Source of the DNA: a bacterium
GTDB lineage: Bacteria; Bacillota; Clostridia; Lachnospirales; Lachnospiraceae
Direction: 5' to 3'
Length of the DNA: 64,000 nucleotides
NCBI GenBank assembly: GCA_004562915.1
Contig: SFQZ01000006.1
Coordinates: 1 to 64,000 of the forward strand
Position 1 is the first letter of the stretch, and each line of letters begins with the position of its first letter. Under the pieces are notes generated by a model that was given only the letters and a program-made list of their open reading frames with translations, made no database searches and was not told the origin of the DNA. A program made the position numbers and the translations under genes. Positions 16,730 to 26,378 of the stretch are shown one piece after another.

Positions 16730-18814
16730 ATGCGACAGGAGTGGACAGGTTTTGTCAAAGGAATCTGGGAAAAAGAAATTGATGTGAGAGATTTTATCCA
16801 GAAAAATTATACTCCCTATGATGGCGATGAGTCTTTTTTGTCCGGTGCAACCGACAGGACAAAGAAGCTCTGGGAACAGGTTATGGAGCTATCAAAAGAA
16901 GAACGGGAAAAAGGCGGTGTTCTTGATATGGACACAAAAGTGATTTCCACGATCACTTCTCATGGACCAGGATACCTGGACCGTGAAAAAGAAACAATCG
17001 TCGGGTTTCAGACGGATCAGCCGTTTAAGCGATCGCTGCAGCCTTATGGTGGAATTCGTATGGCAGTAAAGGCATGCGAAGATAACGGATATCACGTAGA
17101 TCCGCAGATTGTAGAATTTTTTACCAAATACAGAAAGACACATAATGAAGGAGTGTTTGATGCTTATACACCGGAGATGCGGGCATGCCGATCCAGTCAT
17201 ATTATTACAGGACTGCCGGATGCATATGGGCGTGGCCGTATTATCGGTGATTACCGCAGAGTAGCGCTTTATGGGGTTGATCGTCTGTTGGAGGACAAAG
17301 AAAGGCAGAAAGATACCACAAGGACAGTGATGTATTCAGAGGTGACGAGACAGAGAGAAGAACTTTCGGAACAGATTAAGGCATTAAAAGAACTGAAAGA
17401 ACTGGGACAGATTTATGGATTTGATATTTCTCGGCCGGCAGCCAATGTACAGGAAGCGATTCAGTGGCTGTATTTTGGATATCTGGCGGCGATCAAGGAG
17501 CAGAATGGGGCAGCAATGTCTCTGGGCAGAACTTCTACTTTTTTGGATATTTATGCGGAGAGAGATTTGAAGAACGGGGTGTTTACAGAGAAACAGATTC
17601 AGGAGTTTGTGGATCACTTTATTATGAAACTGCGTCTTGTGAAATTTGCAAGGACACCGGAATATAATGCACTGTTTTCCGGCGATCCCACCTGGGTTAC
17701 GGAATCTATCGGTGGCATGGGAATTGACGGACGCTCTCTGGTAACAAAAATGTCCTATCGGTATCTGCATACATTGAAAAATCTGGGAAGTGCTCCGGAA
17801 CCGAACCTTACAGTTCTCTGGTCTGTGAAACTGCCGGAAAAATTTAAGCGCTTCTGTGCCAGAACCTCGATTGAATCATCATCGATTCAATATGAAAATG
17901 ATGACCTGATGCGTGTAACCCATGGAGATGATTACGCAATTGCCTGCTGTGTTTCTTCTATGCGAGTAGGAAAAGAAATGCAGTTTTTTGGAGCCCGTGC
18001 GAATTTGGCGAAATGCCTTTTGTATGCAATCAATGGCGGTGTGGATGAAATCAGCAAAAAACAGGTTGGACCGAAATATCGGCCGATTACTTCGGAAACT
18101 CTCGATTATGAGGAAGTGATGGAAAAATTTCATGCAATGATGAGATGGCTTGCGGGAGTCTATGTAAATACATTGAATATCATACATTATATGCACGACA
18201 AGTATTGTTATGAGAGAATTCAGATGGCTCTTCACGACAGGGAGGTAACTCGTTGGTTTGCAACCGGAATTGCAGGTTTGTCCGTTGTGGCAGATACATT
18301 GTCTGCAATAAAATATGCAAAAGTAAAGCCGATCAGAGATGAAGATGGAATCGCAGTCGATTATCAGGTGGAAGGTGATTTCCCCAAATATGGAAATGAT
18401 GATGATCGGGTAGATGAAATTGCGTATGAAATTGTGCACAGTTTTATGTCTTATATCAAAGAAAACCATACGTACCGGGGTGGAATACCAACTACTTCCA
18501 TTCTTACGATTACTTCAAATGTAGTATATGGTAAAGCGACCGGTTCTACACCGGATGGGAGAAAATCGGGTGAACCTTTTGCACCGGGAGCAAATCCCAT
18601 GCACAGAAGAGACAGTCATGGTGCGGTAGCCAGTCTGAGCTCTGTGTCAAAGCTGCCGTTTATGGATGCACAGGATGGGATATCCAATACATTTTCTATT
18701 ATACCTGGGGCATTAGGGAAAGATGACGCGGTTGTTTTTGGAGACACTGCATTTGAACTGGCTGCCGATTGTGCCTATTGTGAAAAGGAGGAAAAACATT
18801 ATGAAGATAAGTGA
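16730..18814 (+). CDS. pflB: Pyruvate formate-lyase catalytic part, lacking the glycyl-radical domain
   Basis: 694 residues, shorter than the usual ~740-760. It carries the catalytic cysteine pair in IACCVSSM (Cys406-Cys407) and the PFL-specific stretch [21 protein letters not shown], so it is a true pyruvate formate-lyase and not a diol dehydratase. PFL splits pyruvate with CoA into acetyl-CoA and formate, using a glycyl radical. The C-terminal RVSGYAV radical loop is absent: the frame stops at KHYEDK and the missing domain is encoded in the next, overlapping ORF. Either the enzyme works in two chains or a one-base shift separates them; dropping one T at 18799-18800 would fuse the frames. 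The RBS is ACAGGAGG. Confidence 0.85.
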   Translation: MRQEWTGFVKGIWEKEIDVRDFIQKNYTPYDGDESFLSGATDRTKKLWEQVMELSKEEREKGGVLDMDTKVISTITSHGPGYLDREKETIVGFQTDQPFKRSLQPYGGIRMAVKACEDNGYHVDPQIVEFFTKYRKTHNEGVFDAYTPEMRACRSSHIITGLPDAYGRGRIIGDYRRVALYGVDRLLEDKERQKDTTRTVMYSEVTRQREELSEQIKALKELKELGQIYGFDISRPAANVQEAIQWLYFGYLAAIKEQNGAAMSLGRTSTFLDIYAERDLKNGVFTEKQIQEFVDHFIMKLRLVKFARTPEYNALFSGDPTWVTESIGGMGIDGRSLVTKMSYRYLHTLKNLGSAPEPNLTVLWSVKLPEKFKRFCARTSIESSSIQYENDDLMRVTHGDDYAIACCVSSMRVGKEMQFFGARANLAKCLLYAINGGVDEISKKQVGPKYRPITSETLDYEEVMEKFHAMMRWLAGVYVNTLNIIHYMHDKYCYERIQMALHDREVTRWFATGIAGLSVVADTLSAIKYAKVKPIRDEDGIAVDYQVEGDFPKYGNDDDRVDEIAYEIVHSFMSYIKENHTYRGGIPTTSILTITSNVVYGKATGSTPDGRKSGEPFAPGANPMHRRDSHGAVASLSSVSKLPFMDAQDGISNTFSIIPGALGKDDAVVFGDTAFELAADCAYCEKEEKHYEDK

Positions 18815-19043
18815 ATCACAGGTTAATAATCTGGTCCATTTGCTGGATGGGTATGCAGAAAAGGGAGGACACCATTTAAATGTCAATGTCTTTACGAAAG
18901 AAACACTTCTGGATGCACAGGAGCATCCGGAAAAATATCCTCAGCTTACGGTCCGGGTGTCCGGATATGCAGTTAATTTTAATAAACTGACAAAAGAACA
19001 GCAGGATGAGGTGATTTCCAGAACCTTCCATGGCGGCATGTAA
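18801..19043 (+). CDS. Separate glycyl-radical domain of pyruvate formate-lyase (GrcA-like)
   Basis: 80 residues starting [18 protein letters not shown]. It corresponds to the last part of a normal PFL, including GGHHLNVNV and the radical loop RVSGYAVNF (Gly55), ending in SRTFHGGM. The ATG lies 14 bases inside the preceding gene, 9 bases after AGGAGG, which is ideal spacing. It could therefore be translated on its own, like the spare-part protein GrcA (YfiD) of enterobacteria that restores radical-damaged PFL. The AGGAGG, however, falls in Glu-Lys codons of the upstream gene and may be fortuitous. pflA follows after 2 bases. The alternative is a frameshifted single gene. Confidence 0.8.
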   Translation: MKISESQVNNLVHLLDGYAEKGGHHLNVNVFTKETLLDAQEHPEKYPQLTVRVSGYAVNFNKLTKEQQDEVISRTFHGGM

Positions 19044-19045
19044 AG

Positions 19046-19795
19046 ATGGAACAAAAAGAAAAACTTACAGGGCAAATCCATTCGCTGGAAAGTTTTGGGA
19101 CTGTTGACGGTCCCGGGATACGTCTGGTAGTATTTTTTCAGGGATGCCCCATGCGATGCCAGTATTGTCACAATCCGGACACATGGGAAATTGGTTCCGG
19201 GATGCAGATGGATGTGGAAGAGATCCTGGAACAATATGAGAATAATAAAGTTTTTTACCAGAATGGAGGAATCACGGCTACCGGGGGAGAACCATTACTC
19301 CAGTTAACGTTTCTGACAGAATTATTTTCTGAGGCAAGAAAAAGAAAAATCCATACTTGTCTTGATACCTCGGGAATCGTATATCGAAAAAGCAGGCAGG
19401 CAGAATTTGAAAAATTATTTTCAAGTCTGAATCTGGTTCTTTTAGATTTCAAACACAGTGATCCGCAGGGACATCTGAATCTGACAGGGCAGAAACAAGA
19501 GCCGGTATTGGAGTTTGCCCGTGCTTTGGAAAAAGCCGGGATCCCCATGATCGTGCGCCATGTGATTGTACCTGGACTGACAGACGGCAAGGAACAACTG
19601 GAAAAACTTGGAGATTTGCTGGCGTCTTATCGTAATCTGGCTGGCCTTGAAATACTTCCGTATCATACGATGGGAGTAAAAAAATACGAGACTCTGGGAA
19701 TTCCCTATCCGCTTCGGGGAGTGAAAGCAATGAATAAAGATTCGGTAATAAAGGCGAGGGAGATTGTTTTGCAGAGACTAAAAAAGAAAAGGTAA
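19046..19795 (+). CDS. pflA: Pyruvate formate-lyase activating enzyme (radical SAM)
   Basis: 249 residues. It begins with the activase signature: GTVDGPGIRLVVFFQGCPMR, then the radical SAM cluster CxxxCxxC (Cys34, Cys38, Cys41). TGGEPLLQ binds SAM. The enzyme uses SAM and a 4Fe-4S cluster to place the radical on the glycine of PFL. It starts 2 bases after the separate glycyl-radical ORF and has no strong RBS of its own, so translation is probably coupled. The tight order core, radical domain, activase suggests the split PFL is still a functional unit. Confidence 0.95.
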   Translation: MEQKEKLTGQIHSLESFGTVDGPGIRLVVFFQGCPMRCQYCHNPDTWEIGSGMQMDVEEILEQYENNKVFYQNGGITATGGEPLLQLTFLTELFSEARKRKIHTCLDTSGIVYRKSRQAEFEKLFSSLNLVLLDFKHSDPQGHLNLTGQKQEPVLEFARALEKAGIPMIVRHVIVPGLTDGKEQLEKLGDLLASYRNLAGLEILPYHTMGVKKYETLGIPYPLRGVKAMNKDSVIKAREIVLQRLKKKR

Positions 19796-19826
19796 AGATA
19801 AATTTGAAATATTCAGAAAAAAGTAC

Positions 19827-19855
19827 TTTATTCCGAAGAATCGCAGTGTTATAAT
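19827..19855 (+). promoter_or_regulatory. Candidate promoter for the PRTase-like gene
   Basis: A clear TATAAT (19850-19855) with a weak TTTATT 17 bases upstream. Confidence 0.4.
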
Positions 19856-19872
19856 AAATCTATCAAATATAA

Positions 19873-19898
19873 ACAGTCGAAGGGCGTTGAACGACTGT
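19873..19898 (+). other. Leader hairpin before the PRTase-like gene
   Basis: ACAGTCG and CGACTGT form a perfect 7-bp stem with a 12-base loop, ending about 15 bases before AAGGAGG. It has no U-tract and does not look like a terminator. It may affect translation or mRNA stability. Confidence 0.45.
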
Positions 19899-19924
19899 AA
19901 AACAGGATGTAAGGAGGTAGATTT

Positions 19925-20566
19925 ATGGAGAGCAGGATGCATAAGATTTTTTCGGAAGCGAATAGAAAGATTGCATTAAAAGTGTATGAGGGACATTTTG
20001 CCACACCCCACTCTCACATCACTCATTATTTTGACATGGCAACTCTCCGAACCAGAGCATCAGAAGCTTCTGCTGTAGCGAAAGTTCTGGCAAGTCACTA
20101 TGAACTGAGTACCATCGTGGATACCATTATCTGCATGGACGGAACGGAAGTGATTGGCGCTTATCTCGCAGAAGAATTGATGAATGCCGGGATTATGTCT
20201 ATGAATGCTCATGAGACAGTTTACGTAGTGTCTCCAGAAGTAAATATTAATGGTCAGTTGATGTTCCAGGAAAATATGGTTCCTATGATCAAGAATAAAA
20301 ATATTCTGATTTTGACCGCGTCAGCTACAACAGGTGGTTCACTGCAGGCTTGTTTTGACTGTGTCAATTATTATGAAGGTAAACTGCAGGGTGCCTGTGC
20401 AATTTTCAGTGCGGTTTCTAAAATTAATGGGGTACCGGTTAATGCAATTTTTACTTCAAGGCAGGTTCCGAATTATCGTAGTTATACGACACGTGAATGC
20501 CCGCACTGCAGAGCTCGAAAGAAAATCGATGCGATTGTAAACGGCTATGGCTATTCCAAGATATGA
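19925..20566 (+). CDS. Phosphoribosyltransferase-fold protein with altered PRPP loop
   Basis: 213 residues, resembling orotate-type PRTases of Clostridia. The position of the PRPP-binding motif reads ILILTASATTGGS (about 127-139). The TTGGS phosphate loop is kept, but the two acidic residues that normally precede it (as in VDDVVTTGGS) are Thr-Ala-Ser-Ala here. The C-terminus carries CPHCRARKKID, half of a zinc ribbon. The protein may be a PRTase with changed chemistry or a binding-only (regulatory) member. It is monocistronic with AAGGAGG, and a terminator lies ~90 bases downstream. Confidence 0.65.
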   Translation: MESRMHKIFSEANRKIALKVYEGHFATPHSHITHYFDMATLRTRASEASAVAKVLASHYELSTIVDTIICMDGTEVIGAYLAEELMNAGIMSMNAHETVYVVSPEVNINGQLMFQENMVPMIKNKNILILTASATTGGSLQACFDCVNYYEGKLQGACAIFSAVSKINGVPVNAIFTSRQVPNYRSYTTRECPHCRARKKIDAIVNGYGYSKI

Positions 20567-20570
20567 TGAA

Positions 20571-20604
20571 CGAATTTCGAGAGCGTAAAGCACGAAGAAA
20601 TTCG
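20571..20604. repeat. Palindromic repeat, copy 1
   Basis: CGAATTTC ... GAAATTCG with a central GAGAGCGTAAAGCACGAA. Its reverse complement closely matches 21609-21640. It sits just after the PRTase-like stop codon. Confidence 0.6.
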
Positions 20605-20651
20605 CAGTATCATTCCATTTGTCGGGAAACTCATCAAAATATATACAGGTT

Positions 20652-20685
20652 AAACTCTCTCAGGACTTTCCTGAGAGAGTTTTTT
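20652..20685 (+). terminator. Intrinsic terminator
   Basis: AACTCTCTCAGGA pairs perfectly with TCCTGAGAGAGTT around a short CTT loop and is followed by a T-run. Confidence 0.92.
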
Positions 20686-20796
20686 GTGATATACTGAAAT
20701 TCCAGTGAAAATAAGAAAATATTTTGTCCGGAAACTGCAGGAATGGATTTTGGCTGTTTCGGAACAATAAAAGATAGAAAGGATTAGTAAGACAGA

Positions 20797-21582
20797 ATGA
20801 CAGTAGATCAGGTATTTGTTATAAGAAAACTTCAGAATTTGGAAGAAATGTACGTAGTATATTCCGCAGTGACAAGAATGCCGTTTGCTACCTGCGATGA
20901 AGAAACATTTAATGATCAAGTATGGATTTTCACGGATCAGGATAAAGTTCAGGAATTTGCGAAAAGCTATACAGAAAAGAAGATGCCTTTGATAGGTGTG
21001 AAGGTGAAAAAAACAGAGGCACCGATGTTTTACATGAACCTGTTTGCTATGGGAATCAATGAAATTGTATTTCAGGATGGGGATATGCGCCATAATCTGG
21101 AATTGACAAAGGTAGTTAGAATCCCGGATTATGAGAAATTGCCGGAAAATCAGAGACCGATTCTGAATCCACAGCTGATGCTTTCATCTATTTATTTCCT
21201 GCAGGAACTTCGTAAGCCGGGGGTACAGCCGGATAAGGAAGCACTGAAAGAACTGGAAGAAGAAATGTCTGTGAATCTGGTAAAATCCAAATATCTGATG
21301 CCTGTAGATGTTCAGAAGAATGAGAAAGGGCAGGAAAATATTCGTCTTCTCTATGTACAGAACAAGCAGGGAGAGCGGTTCCAGCCGATTTTCTCAGATA
21401 CGGGTGAACTGATGAAACATTATAAAAATAAAGAACAGAAGCATCGTCTCATTCAGATTGCATTTGAACAGCTTCCGGCGCACATGATCAAGGATGTTCA
21501 GGGATATGTACTGAATCCGGAGGGAATCAACCTGATTCTCAAAAAAGAGCAGATAGAAACATTATTAAAATATTATAAATAA
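20797..21582 (+). CDS. SseB-like domain protein
   Basis: 261 residues. Two segments look like SseB-type modules: the N-terminal one (EEMYVVYSAVTRMPFATCDEE...VWIFTDQDKVQEFAKSY, about 15-60) and a second (about 160-255, YLMPVDVQKN...LYVQNKQGERFQPIFSDTGELMKHY). SseB-like domains are small alpha/beta modules of uncertain biochemical function, found widely in Firmicutes as cytoplasmic proteins. No signal peptide or TM helix is present. It is monocistronic and flanked on both sides by copies of a small palindrome (20571 and 21609). The ATG follows AGAAAGGA. Confidence 0.7.
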   Translation: MTVDQVFVIRKLQNLEEMYVVYSAVTRMPFATCDEETFNDQVWIFTDQDKVQEFAKSYTEKKMPLIGVKVKKTEAPMFYMNLFAMGINEIVFQDGDMRHNLELTKVVRIPDYEKLPENQRPILNPQLMLSSIYFLQELRKPGVQPDKEALKELEEEMSVNLVKSKYLMPVDVQKNEKGQENIRLLYVQNKQGERFQPIFSDTGELMKHYKNKEQKHRLIQIAFEQLPAHMIKDVQGYVLNPEGINLILKKEQIETLLKYYK

Positions 21583-21608
21583 GTTAGCCGAAAAATGAGA
21601 AGAGACTA

Positions 21609-21640
21609 CGAATTTCTCGTGCTTTGCACTTTCGAAATTC
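21609..21640. repeat. Palindromic repeat, copy 2 (inverted relative to copy 1)
   Basis: CGAATTTCTCGTGCTTTGC followed by ACTTTCGAAATTC. It is near-identical to the reverse complement of 20571-20604, with a few substitutions and a one- or two-base length change. Confidence 0.6.
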
Positions 21641-21691
21641 TAAAAACATTCGAAATCTGCATATTAGATAAAAAGAAACGGAGGTCATTTC

Positions 21692-24613
21692 TTGAAAATA
21701 ACAGATTGTAAAGCTTATGAGCTGCTGCAACATCAGCAGATTGAAGACATTCATACAGAAGGTTTTTTACTGAGACATAAAAAAAGTGGCGCCCGGGTGA
21801 TGCTTTTAAAAAATGAGGATGAGAATAAAGTGTTTAATATCGCATTCCGGACTCCTCCTTCAGACAGCACCGGAGTGGCTCATATTCTGGAACACAGTGT
21901 TTTGTGCGGTTCCCGGCAGTTTCCGCTGAAGGATCCGTTTGTGGAATTGGTGAAAGGTTCTCTGAATACGTTTTTAAATGCCATGACCTATCCGGATAAA
22001 ACGATGTATCCGGTAGCAAGCTGCAATGATCAGGATTTTCAGAATTTGATGCATGTATATCTGGATGCCGTATTTTATCCGAATATTTACGAAAAAGAAG
22101 AAATTTTCCGCCAGGAGGGATGGTGTTATCAACTGGAATCTGTGGATGCCCCCCTCAAATACAATGGTGTTGTATACAATGAAATGAAAGGTGCATTTTC
22201 TTCCCCGGAAGAGATTCTGGAACGTGAAATTTTCAATGTATTGTTCCCGGATACTCCGTATGGAGTCGAGTCCGGCGGGGATCCGAAAAAAATACCGGAT
22301 CTGACATATGAGAACTTTCTGGCATTTCACAGCAGATATTATCATCCATCTAACAGTTACATCTATTTGTATGGAAATATGGATATGGCTGAGAAACTGG
22401 AATGGATGGACAGGGAATATCTGAGTAAGTTTGACAGGATTTTTGTGGAGTCGGAGATACCGCTGCAGAAGCCTTTTGTCAAACCGGTGGAACATGTGAT
22501 TGAATATCCGGTTTCGGAAAATGCTTCAGAAGATGAGGCTACGTATTTGTCCTTTAGCATGGTAACCGGTAATGGGCTGGATGTGGAGCTATGTACAGCC
22601 TTTGAAGTGTTGGATTATGTTCTTTTGTCTGCACCGGGCGCCCCGATTCGCCAGGCTCTGCTGGATGCGGGAATTGGAAAAGATGTGGACGGAGGTTACA
22701 GCGATGGAATTTATCAGCCGTTTTTCTCTGTTATAGCTAAAAATGCTGAAAAGGAAGAGAAAGAAGAGTTCCTTCGGATTATAAAAGAAACATTGGAAGA
22801 AATTGTCCGGAAAGGGATAGATCCGAAAGCAATCGCAGCCGGAATTAATTATCTGGAATTCAGATTCAGAGAGGCAGATTATTCTTCTTTCCCGAAGGGA
22901 CTCATGTATGGGATAGACGTTTTCGACAGCTGGCTGTACGATGATGAGAAACCTTTCATTCATCTGGAACGTCTGGGTGTGTTTGAATCATTGAAGGAAA
23001 AAGCAGGACAGGGATATTTTGAAGAACTGATTCGCAAATATCTGCTTAACAATCCACACACAGCGGTGGTGATTGGCATTCCGAAAAAAGGTTTGGCTTC
23101 CAAAGAAGAAAAGGGACTGGAAGAAAAGCTTGCTGCATATAAAAAGACTTTGACAAATCTGCAGCTTGAGGAAATGGTTAAAAAGACAAAGGCACTGAAG
23201 GAATTTCAGGAAAGTGAGGATTCTGATGAGGCGAAAGCCAGAATCCCCATGCTGAAACGCACAGATATCAAAAAAGAGACTGTGGAAATTCATAATACGC
23301 CTCACAAGGTCGATGGGACAACGGTATTGCAGCATGATGTGGATACCAATGGGATCAGTTATCTGACATTATTATTTGATACAAGTAAAGTTCCGGATGA
23401 ACTGATCTCCTATATGGGGATTTTAAAAGCAGTACTCGGCTATGTGGATACAGCTCATTATACGTATGGAGAACTGTTTCATGAAATCAATGCTGAAAGC
23501 GGCGGAATCAACTGCGGTCTACAAGTGTTTAATCATAAAGAGAACAATAAGGACTGTATGAGAATGTTTGGCGTGAAGGCCAAGTATCTTACACCGAAAG
23601 AAGATTTCGTGTTTGATATGATCCGAGAGATCCTGTTTACTTCCAAGTTTGATGACGATAAGAGATTGTATGAGATTCTTGCACATCAGAAAGCACGGCT
23701 GGAATCTTCCCTGGGAGAAGCCGGGCATTCTACCGCAGTGATGCGTGCGACTTCTTACTATTCTCCGGCTTCTGCTTTTCAGGACAGAATCAGTGGAATT
23801 GCTTATTTTCGTCTGTTGGAGGAACTGGAGCAGAATTTCGAAGAAGAGAAAGAGGTACTGAAAAAGAATCTCAAAGAATTGATGCATATAATCTTCCGGA
23901 AGGAAAATCTGTTTGTGAGTGTGACTGTGGATCAGGATGGTTATCAGGGACTGGAAGCACAGATCGCCCGGCTTTTACCGCTTCTGTACAGTGATCCGGT
24001 AAGGAAAGGTTCAATACGATATGATTTTGGACAGAAAAATGAAGGCTTCTATACTGCAGGGCAGGTTCAGCATGTGGCAGAAAGCGGAAATTTCAAAAAA
24101 GCCGGGTTTGCATATACCGGAGCTTTGAGGATATTAAAAGTGATTCTGAGTTATGATTATCTCTGGATGAATCTTCGCGTAAAGGGTGGCGCATACGGCT
24201 GTATGAGCAATTTCAGAAGAACAGGGGACAGTTTCCTTGTATCTTACCGTGATCCACATCTGAAAAATACGTTGGATGTATTTCGGGGGACACCGGAGTA
24301 TCTGCGGAATTTTGAAGCAGATGAACGAGAGATGACAAAGTATATTATTGGCACCATCAGTGAGTTGGATGTACCTATGAATCCTTCCGCCCAGGGAGCG
24401 CTTGCACTGAATGCATGGTTTGCCGATCTTGATCGGGAAGATCTTCAAAAAGAAAGAGATGAAATCCTGAATGCACAGCCGGAAGATATTCGTGCACTGG
24501 CAGATTTGATCCAGGCTGTTCTGGAACAGGAAAATATCTGTGTGGTGGGAAGTGAATCTGCAATTGATAAAAATAAGAAAATTTTGAAACATGTAGAACC
24601 GTTGGTGCATTAA
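21692..24613 (+). CDS. M16C zinc metallopeptidase (PreP/CYM1-like)
   Basis: 973 residues, the size of the single-chain M16C peptidases made of four homologous domains in two halves joined by a helical hinge. The inverted zinc motif HxxEH is seen as HILEH (His64, Glu67, His68), followed by CGSRQFPLKDPF and LNTFLNAMTYPDKT, both characteristic of the PreP group. These enzymes degrade peptides enclosed in a closed chamber; bacterial members are cytoplasmic or peripheral. The start is TTG at 21692, chosen for the GGAGG 8 bases upstream and because no better ATG precedes the conserved N-terminus. era follows 48 bases later. Confidence 0.9.
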   Translation: MKITDCKAYELLQHQQIEDIHTEGFLLRHKKSGARVMLLKNEDENKVFNIAFRTPPSDSTGVAHILEHSVLCGSRQFPLKDPFVELVKGSLNTFLNAMTYPDKTMYPVASCNDQDFQNLMHVYLDAVFYPNIYEKEEIFRQEGWCYQLESVDAPLKYNGVVYNEMKGAFSSPEEILEREIFNVLFPDTPYGVESGGDPKKIPDLTYENFLAFHSRYYHPSNSYIYLYGNMDMAEKLEWMDREYLSKFDRIFVESEIPLQKPFVKPVEHVIEYPVSENASEDEATYLSFSMVTGNGLDVELCTAFEVLDYVLLSAPGAPIRQALLDAGIGKDVDGGYSDGIYQPFFSVIAKNAEKEEKEEFLRIIKETLEEIVRKGIDPKAIAAGINYLEFRFREADYSSFPKGLMYGIDVFDSWLYDDEKPFIHLERLGVFESLKEKAGQGYFEELIRKYLLNNPHTAVVIGIPKKGLASKEEKGLEEKLAAYKKTLTNLQLEEMVKKTKALKEFQESEDSDEAKARIPMLKRTDIKKETVEIHNTPHKVDGTTVLQHDVDTNGISYLTLLFDTSKVPDELISYMGILKAVLGYVDTAHYTYGELFHEINAESGGINCGLQVFNHKENNKDCMRMFGVKAKYLTPKEDFVFDMIREILFTSKFDDDKRLYEILAHQKARLESSLGEAGHSTAVMRATSYYSPASAFQDRISGIAYFRLLEELEQNFEEEKEVLKKNLKELMHIIFRKENLFVSVTVDQDGYQGLEAQIARLLPLLYSDPVRKGSIRYDFGQKNEGFYTAGQVQHVAESGNFKKAGFAYTGALRILKVILSYDYLWMNLRVKGGAYGCMSNFRRTGDSFLVSYRDPHLKNTLDVFRGTPEYLRNFEADEREMTKYIIGTISELDVPMNPSAQGALALNAWFADLDREDLQKERDEILNAQPEDIRALADLIQAVLEQENICVVGSESAIDKNKKILKHVEPLVH

Positions 24614-24661
24614 ATCGGTCATAAGGTTATAGAAAAACGCAAATGATAGGGAGTAAAGCAA

Positions 24662-25567
24662 ATGAAAGATAATTTTAAATCGGGTTTTGTGGCGATTATC
24701 GGACGACCGAATGTAGGAAAATCTACACTGATGAATCATTTGATCGGACAGAAAATTGCAATCACTTCCAAAAAGCCCCAGACGACCCGAAACAGAATCC
24801 AGACGGTATATACCTGTGAGGACGGGCAGATTGTATTTCTGGATACACCGGGAATTCATAAAGCGAAAAATAAACTGGGAGAATATATGGTCAATGTAGC
24901 AGAACAGACACTGCGGGATGTAGATGTAGTTCTGTGGCTGGTAGAACCTACTACTTATATTGGTGCAGGGGAAAAGCATATAGCGGACCAGTTGGAAAAA
25001 ATCGATCTTCCTGTGATCCTTGTCATCAATAAGGTTGATACTATTAAAAAAGAAGAAGTACTGCAGGTGATTGACACATATCGCAAGTTATATGATTTTG
25101 CGGAAATCATACCGGCTTCCGCTCTGCGGGGACAGAATACGGATGACATCATCCAGTCATTGTTTAAATATATGACGTATGGTCCTATGTTTTATGATGA
25201 AGATACCGTGACAGATCAACCGCAGCGACAGATCGTTGCAGAAGTGATTCGGGAAAAAGCACTGCATGCACTGGATGAGGAAATTCCTCACGGCATTGCT
25301 GTGACCATCGAGAAAATGAGAGAGAGAAAAGGACAGCATATTGTGGATATTGAGGCAACGATCATCTGTGAAAGAGATTCCCACAAAGGAATCATTATCG
25401 GAAAACAGGGAACTATGCTGAAAAAAATTGGCAGTAATGCCCGATTTGAAATCGAAAAAATGCTGGAAGAAAAGGTAAATCTGAAAATCTGGGTAAAAGT
25501 GAGAAAAGACTGGAGAGACAGTGATACTCTCATGAAAAACTTCGGATACGATAAGAAAGAGATATAA
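24662..25567 (+). CDS. era: GTPase Era
   Basis: 301 residues. The GTPase domain has G1 GRPNVGKST (14-22), the switch region TTRNRIQ, G3 DTPGIH and G4 NKVD. The C-terminal KH domain has GIIIGKQGTMLKKIG. Era binds the 3' end of 16S rRNA and helps 30S maturation. It is followed 3 bases later by recO, a conserved neighbour pair in Firmicutes. Confidence 0.97.
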   Translation: MKDNFKSGFVAIIGRPNVGKSTLMNHLIGQKIAITSKKPQTTRNRIQTVYTCEDGQIVFLDTPGIHKAKNKLGEYMVNVAEQTLRDVDVVLWLVEPTTYIGAGEKHIADQLEKIDLPVILVINKVDTIKKEEVLQVIDTYRKLYDFAEIIPASALRGQNTDDIIQSLFKYMTYGPMFYDEDTVTDQPQRQIVAEVIREKALHALDEEIPHGIAVTIEKMRERKGQHIVDIEATIICERDSHKGIIIGKQGTMLKKIGSNARFEIEKMLEEKVNLKIWVKVRKDWRDSDTLMKNFGYDKKEI

Positions 25568-25570
25568 TAT

Positions 25571-26317
25571 ATGAGTGAACCCATTACAGTCACCGGAATG
25601 GTGCTGAATACAGCACCGGTGGGAGATTATGACAAGCGTATGGTACTTCTTACCAGAGAAAGAGGGAAAATTACGGTGTTTGCCAGAGGCGCGAGAAAGA
25701 GCAACAGTCCGTTTCTGGCTATAGCCAATCCCTTTGTTTTTGGAAGTTTTCAGGTATATGAGGGGCGCACGGCCTATACACTGGGACAGGCAAATATTAA
25801 AGAGTATTTTACGGAACTGGTTTCCAGACAGCCGGGAGTCTATTATGGGTTTTATTTTCTGGAAATCGCTGATTATTATGGAAGAGAAGGAAATCGGGAG
25901 ACGGATATGCTGAATCTTCTGTACATAACAATGAAAGCGCTGCTGAATGACAGGATATCTGACCGGCTGATCCGCACGATTTTCCAATTGAAGGCCATGG
26001 TGATCAACGGGGAATATCCCAATCTGTTTGAATGCGTGATCTGTGGAAATCATGAAAGTCTAACGCATACATCGCAGCGGTATAGTGGGTGCATCTGTGC
26101 GAATTGTTCAAAAACAGTAAAAGATGCAAAACCAATATCACCAACGGCTCTTTATGCGTTTCAGTTTATTATTGCGTCACCGATGGAAAAATTGTATACT
26201 TTTGCATTGACACCTGAGGCAGAGAAAGAGACGGCAGTATGGATGGATCAATACATGGATCGGAATACGGATCGTAAGTTTAAAAGTCTGGAGATCCTGG
26301 AAATCATGAGCAGTTAA
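25571..26317 (+). CDS. recO: DNA repair protein RecO
   Basis: 248 residues with an N-terminal OB-fold (VTGMVLNTAPVGDYDKRMVLLTRERGKI), a helical middle part, and a zinc site CVICGNH...CICANC. RecO helps load RecA at gaps together with RecR and anneals single strands. It begins 3 bases after era, so the two genes are co-transcribed and probably translationally coupled. Confidence 0.95.
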   Translation: MSEPITVTGMVLNTAPVGDYDKRMVLLTRERGKITVFARGARKSNSPFLAIANPFVFGSFQVYEGRTAYTLGQANIKEYFTELVSRQPGVYYGFYFLEIADYYGREGNRETDMLNLLYITMKALLNDRISDRLIRTIFQLKAMVINGEYPNLFECVICGNHESLTHTSQRYSGCICANCSKTVKDAKPISPTALYAFQFIIASPMEKLYTFALTPEAEKETAVWMDQYMDRNTDRKFKSLEILEIMSS

Positions 26318-26335
26318 AAGTGAAAAATAATAGGG

Positions 26336-26364
26336 TTGAAAAACCTGTATTCAGATTGTATAAT
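26336..26364 (+). promoter_or_regulatory. Strong promoter for the lipoprotein gene
   Basis: TTGAAA, 17-base spacer, TATAAT. It lies so close to the start codon that the leader is only about 10 bases. Confidence 0.75.
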
Positions 26365-26378
26365 GTGAAGGAGTGCTT

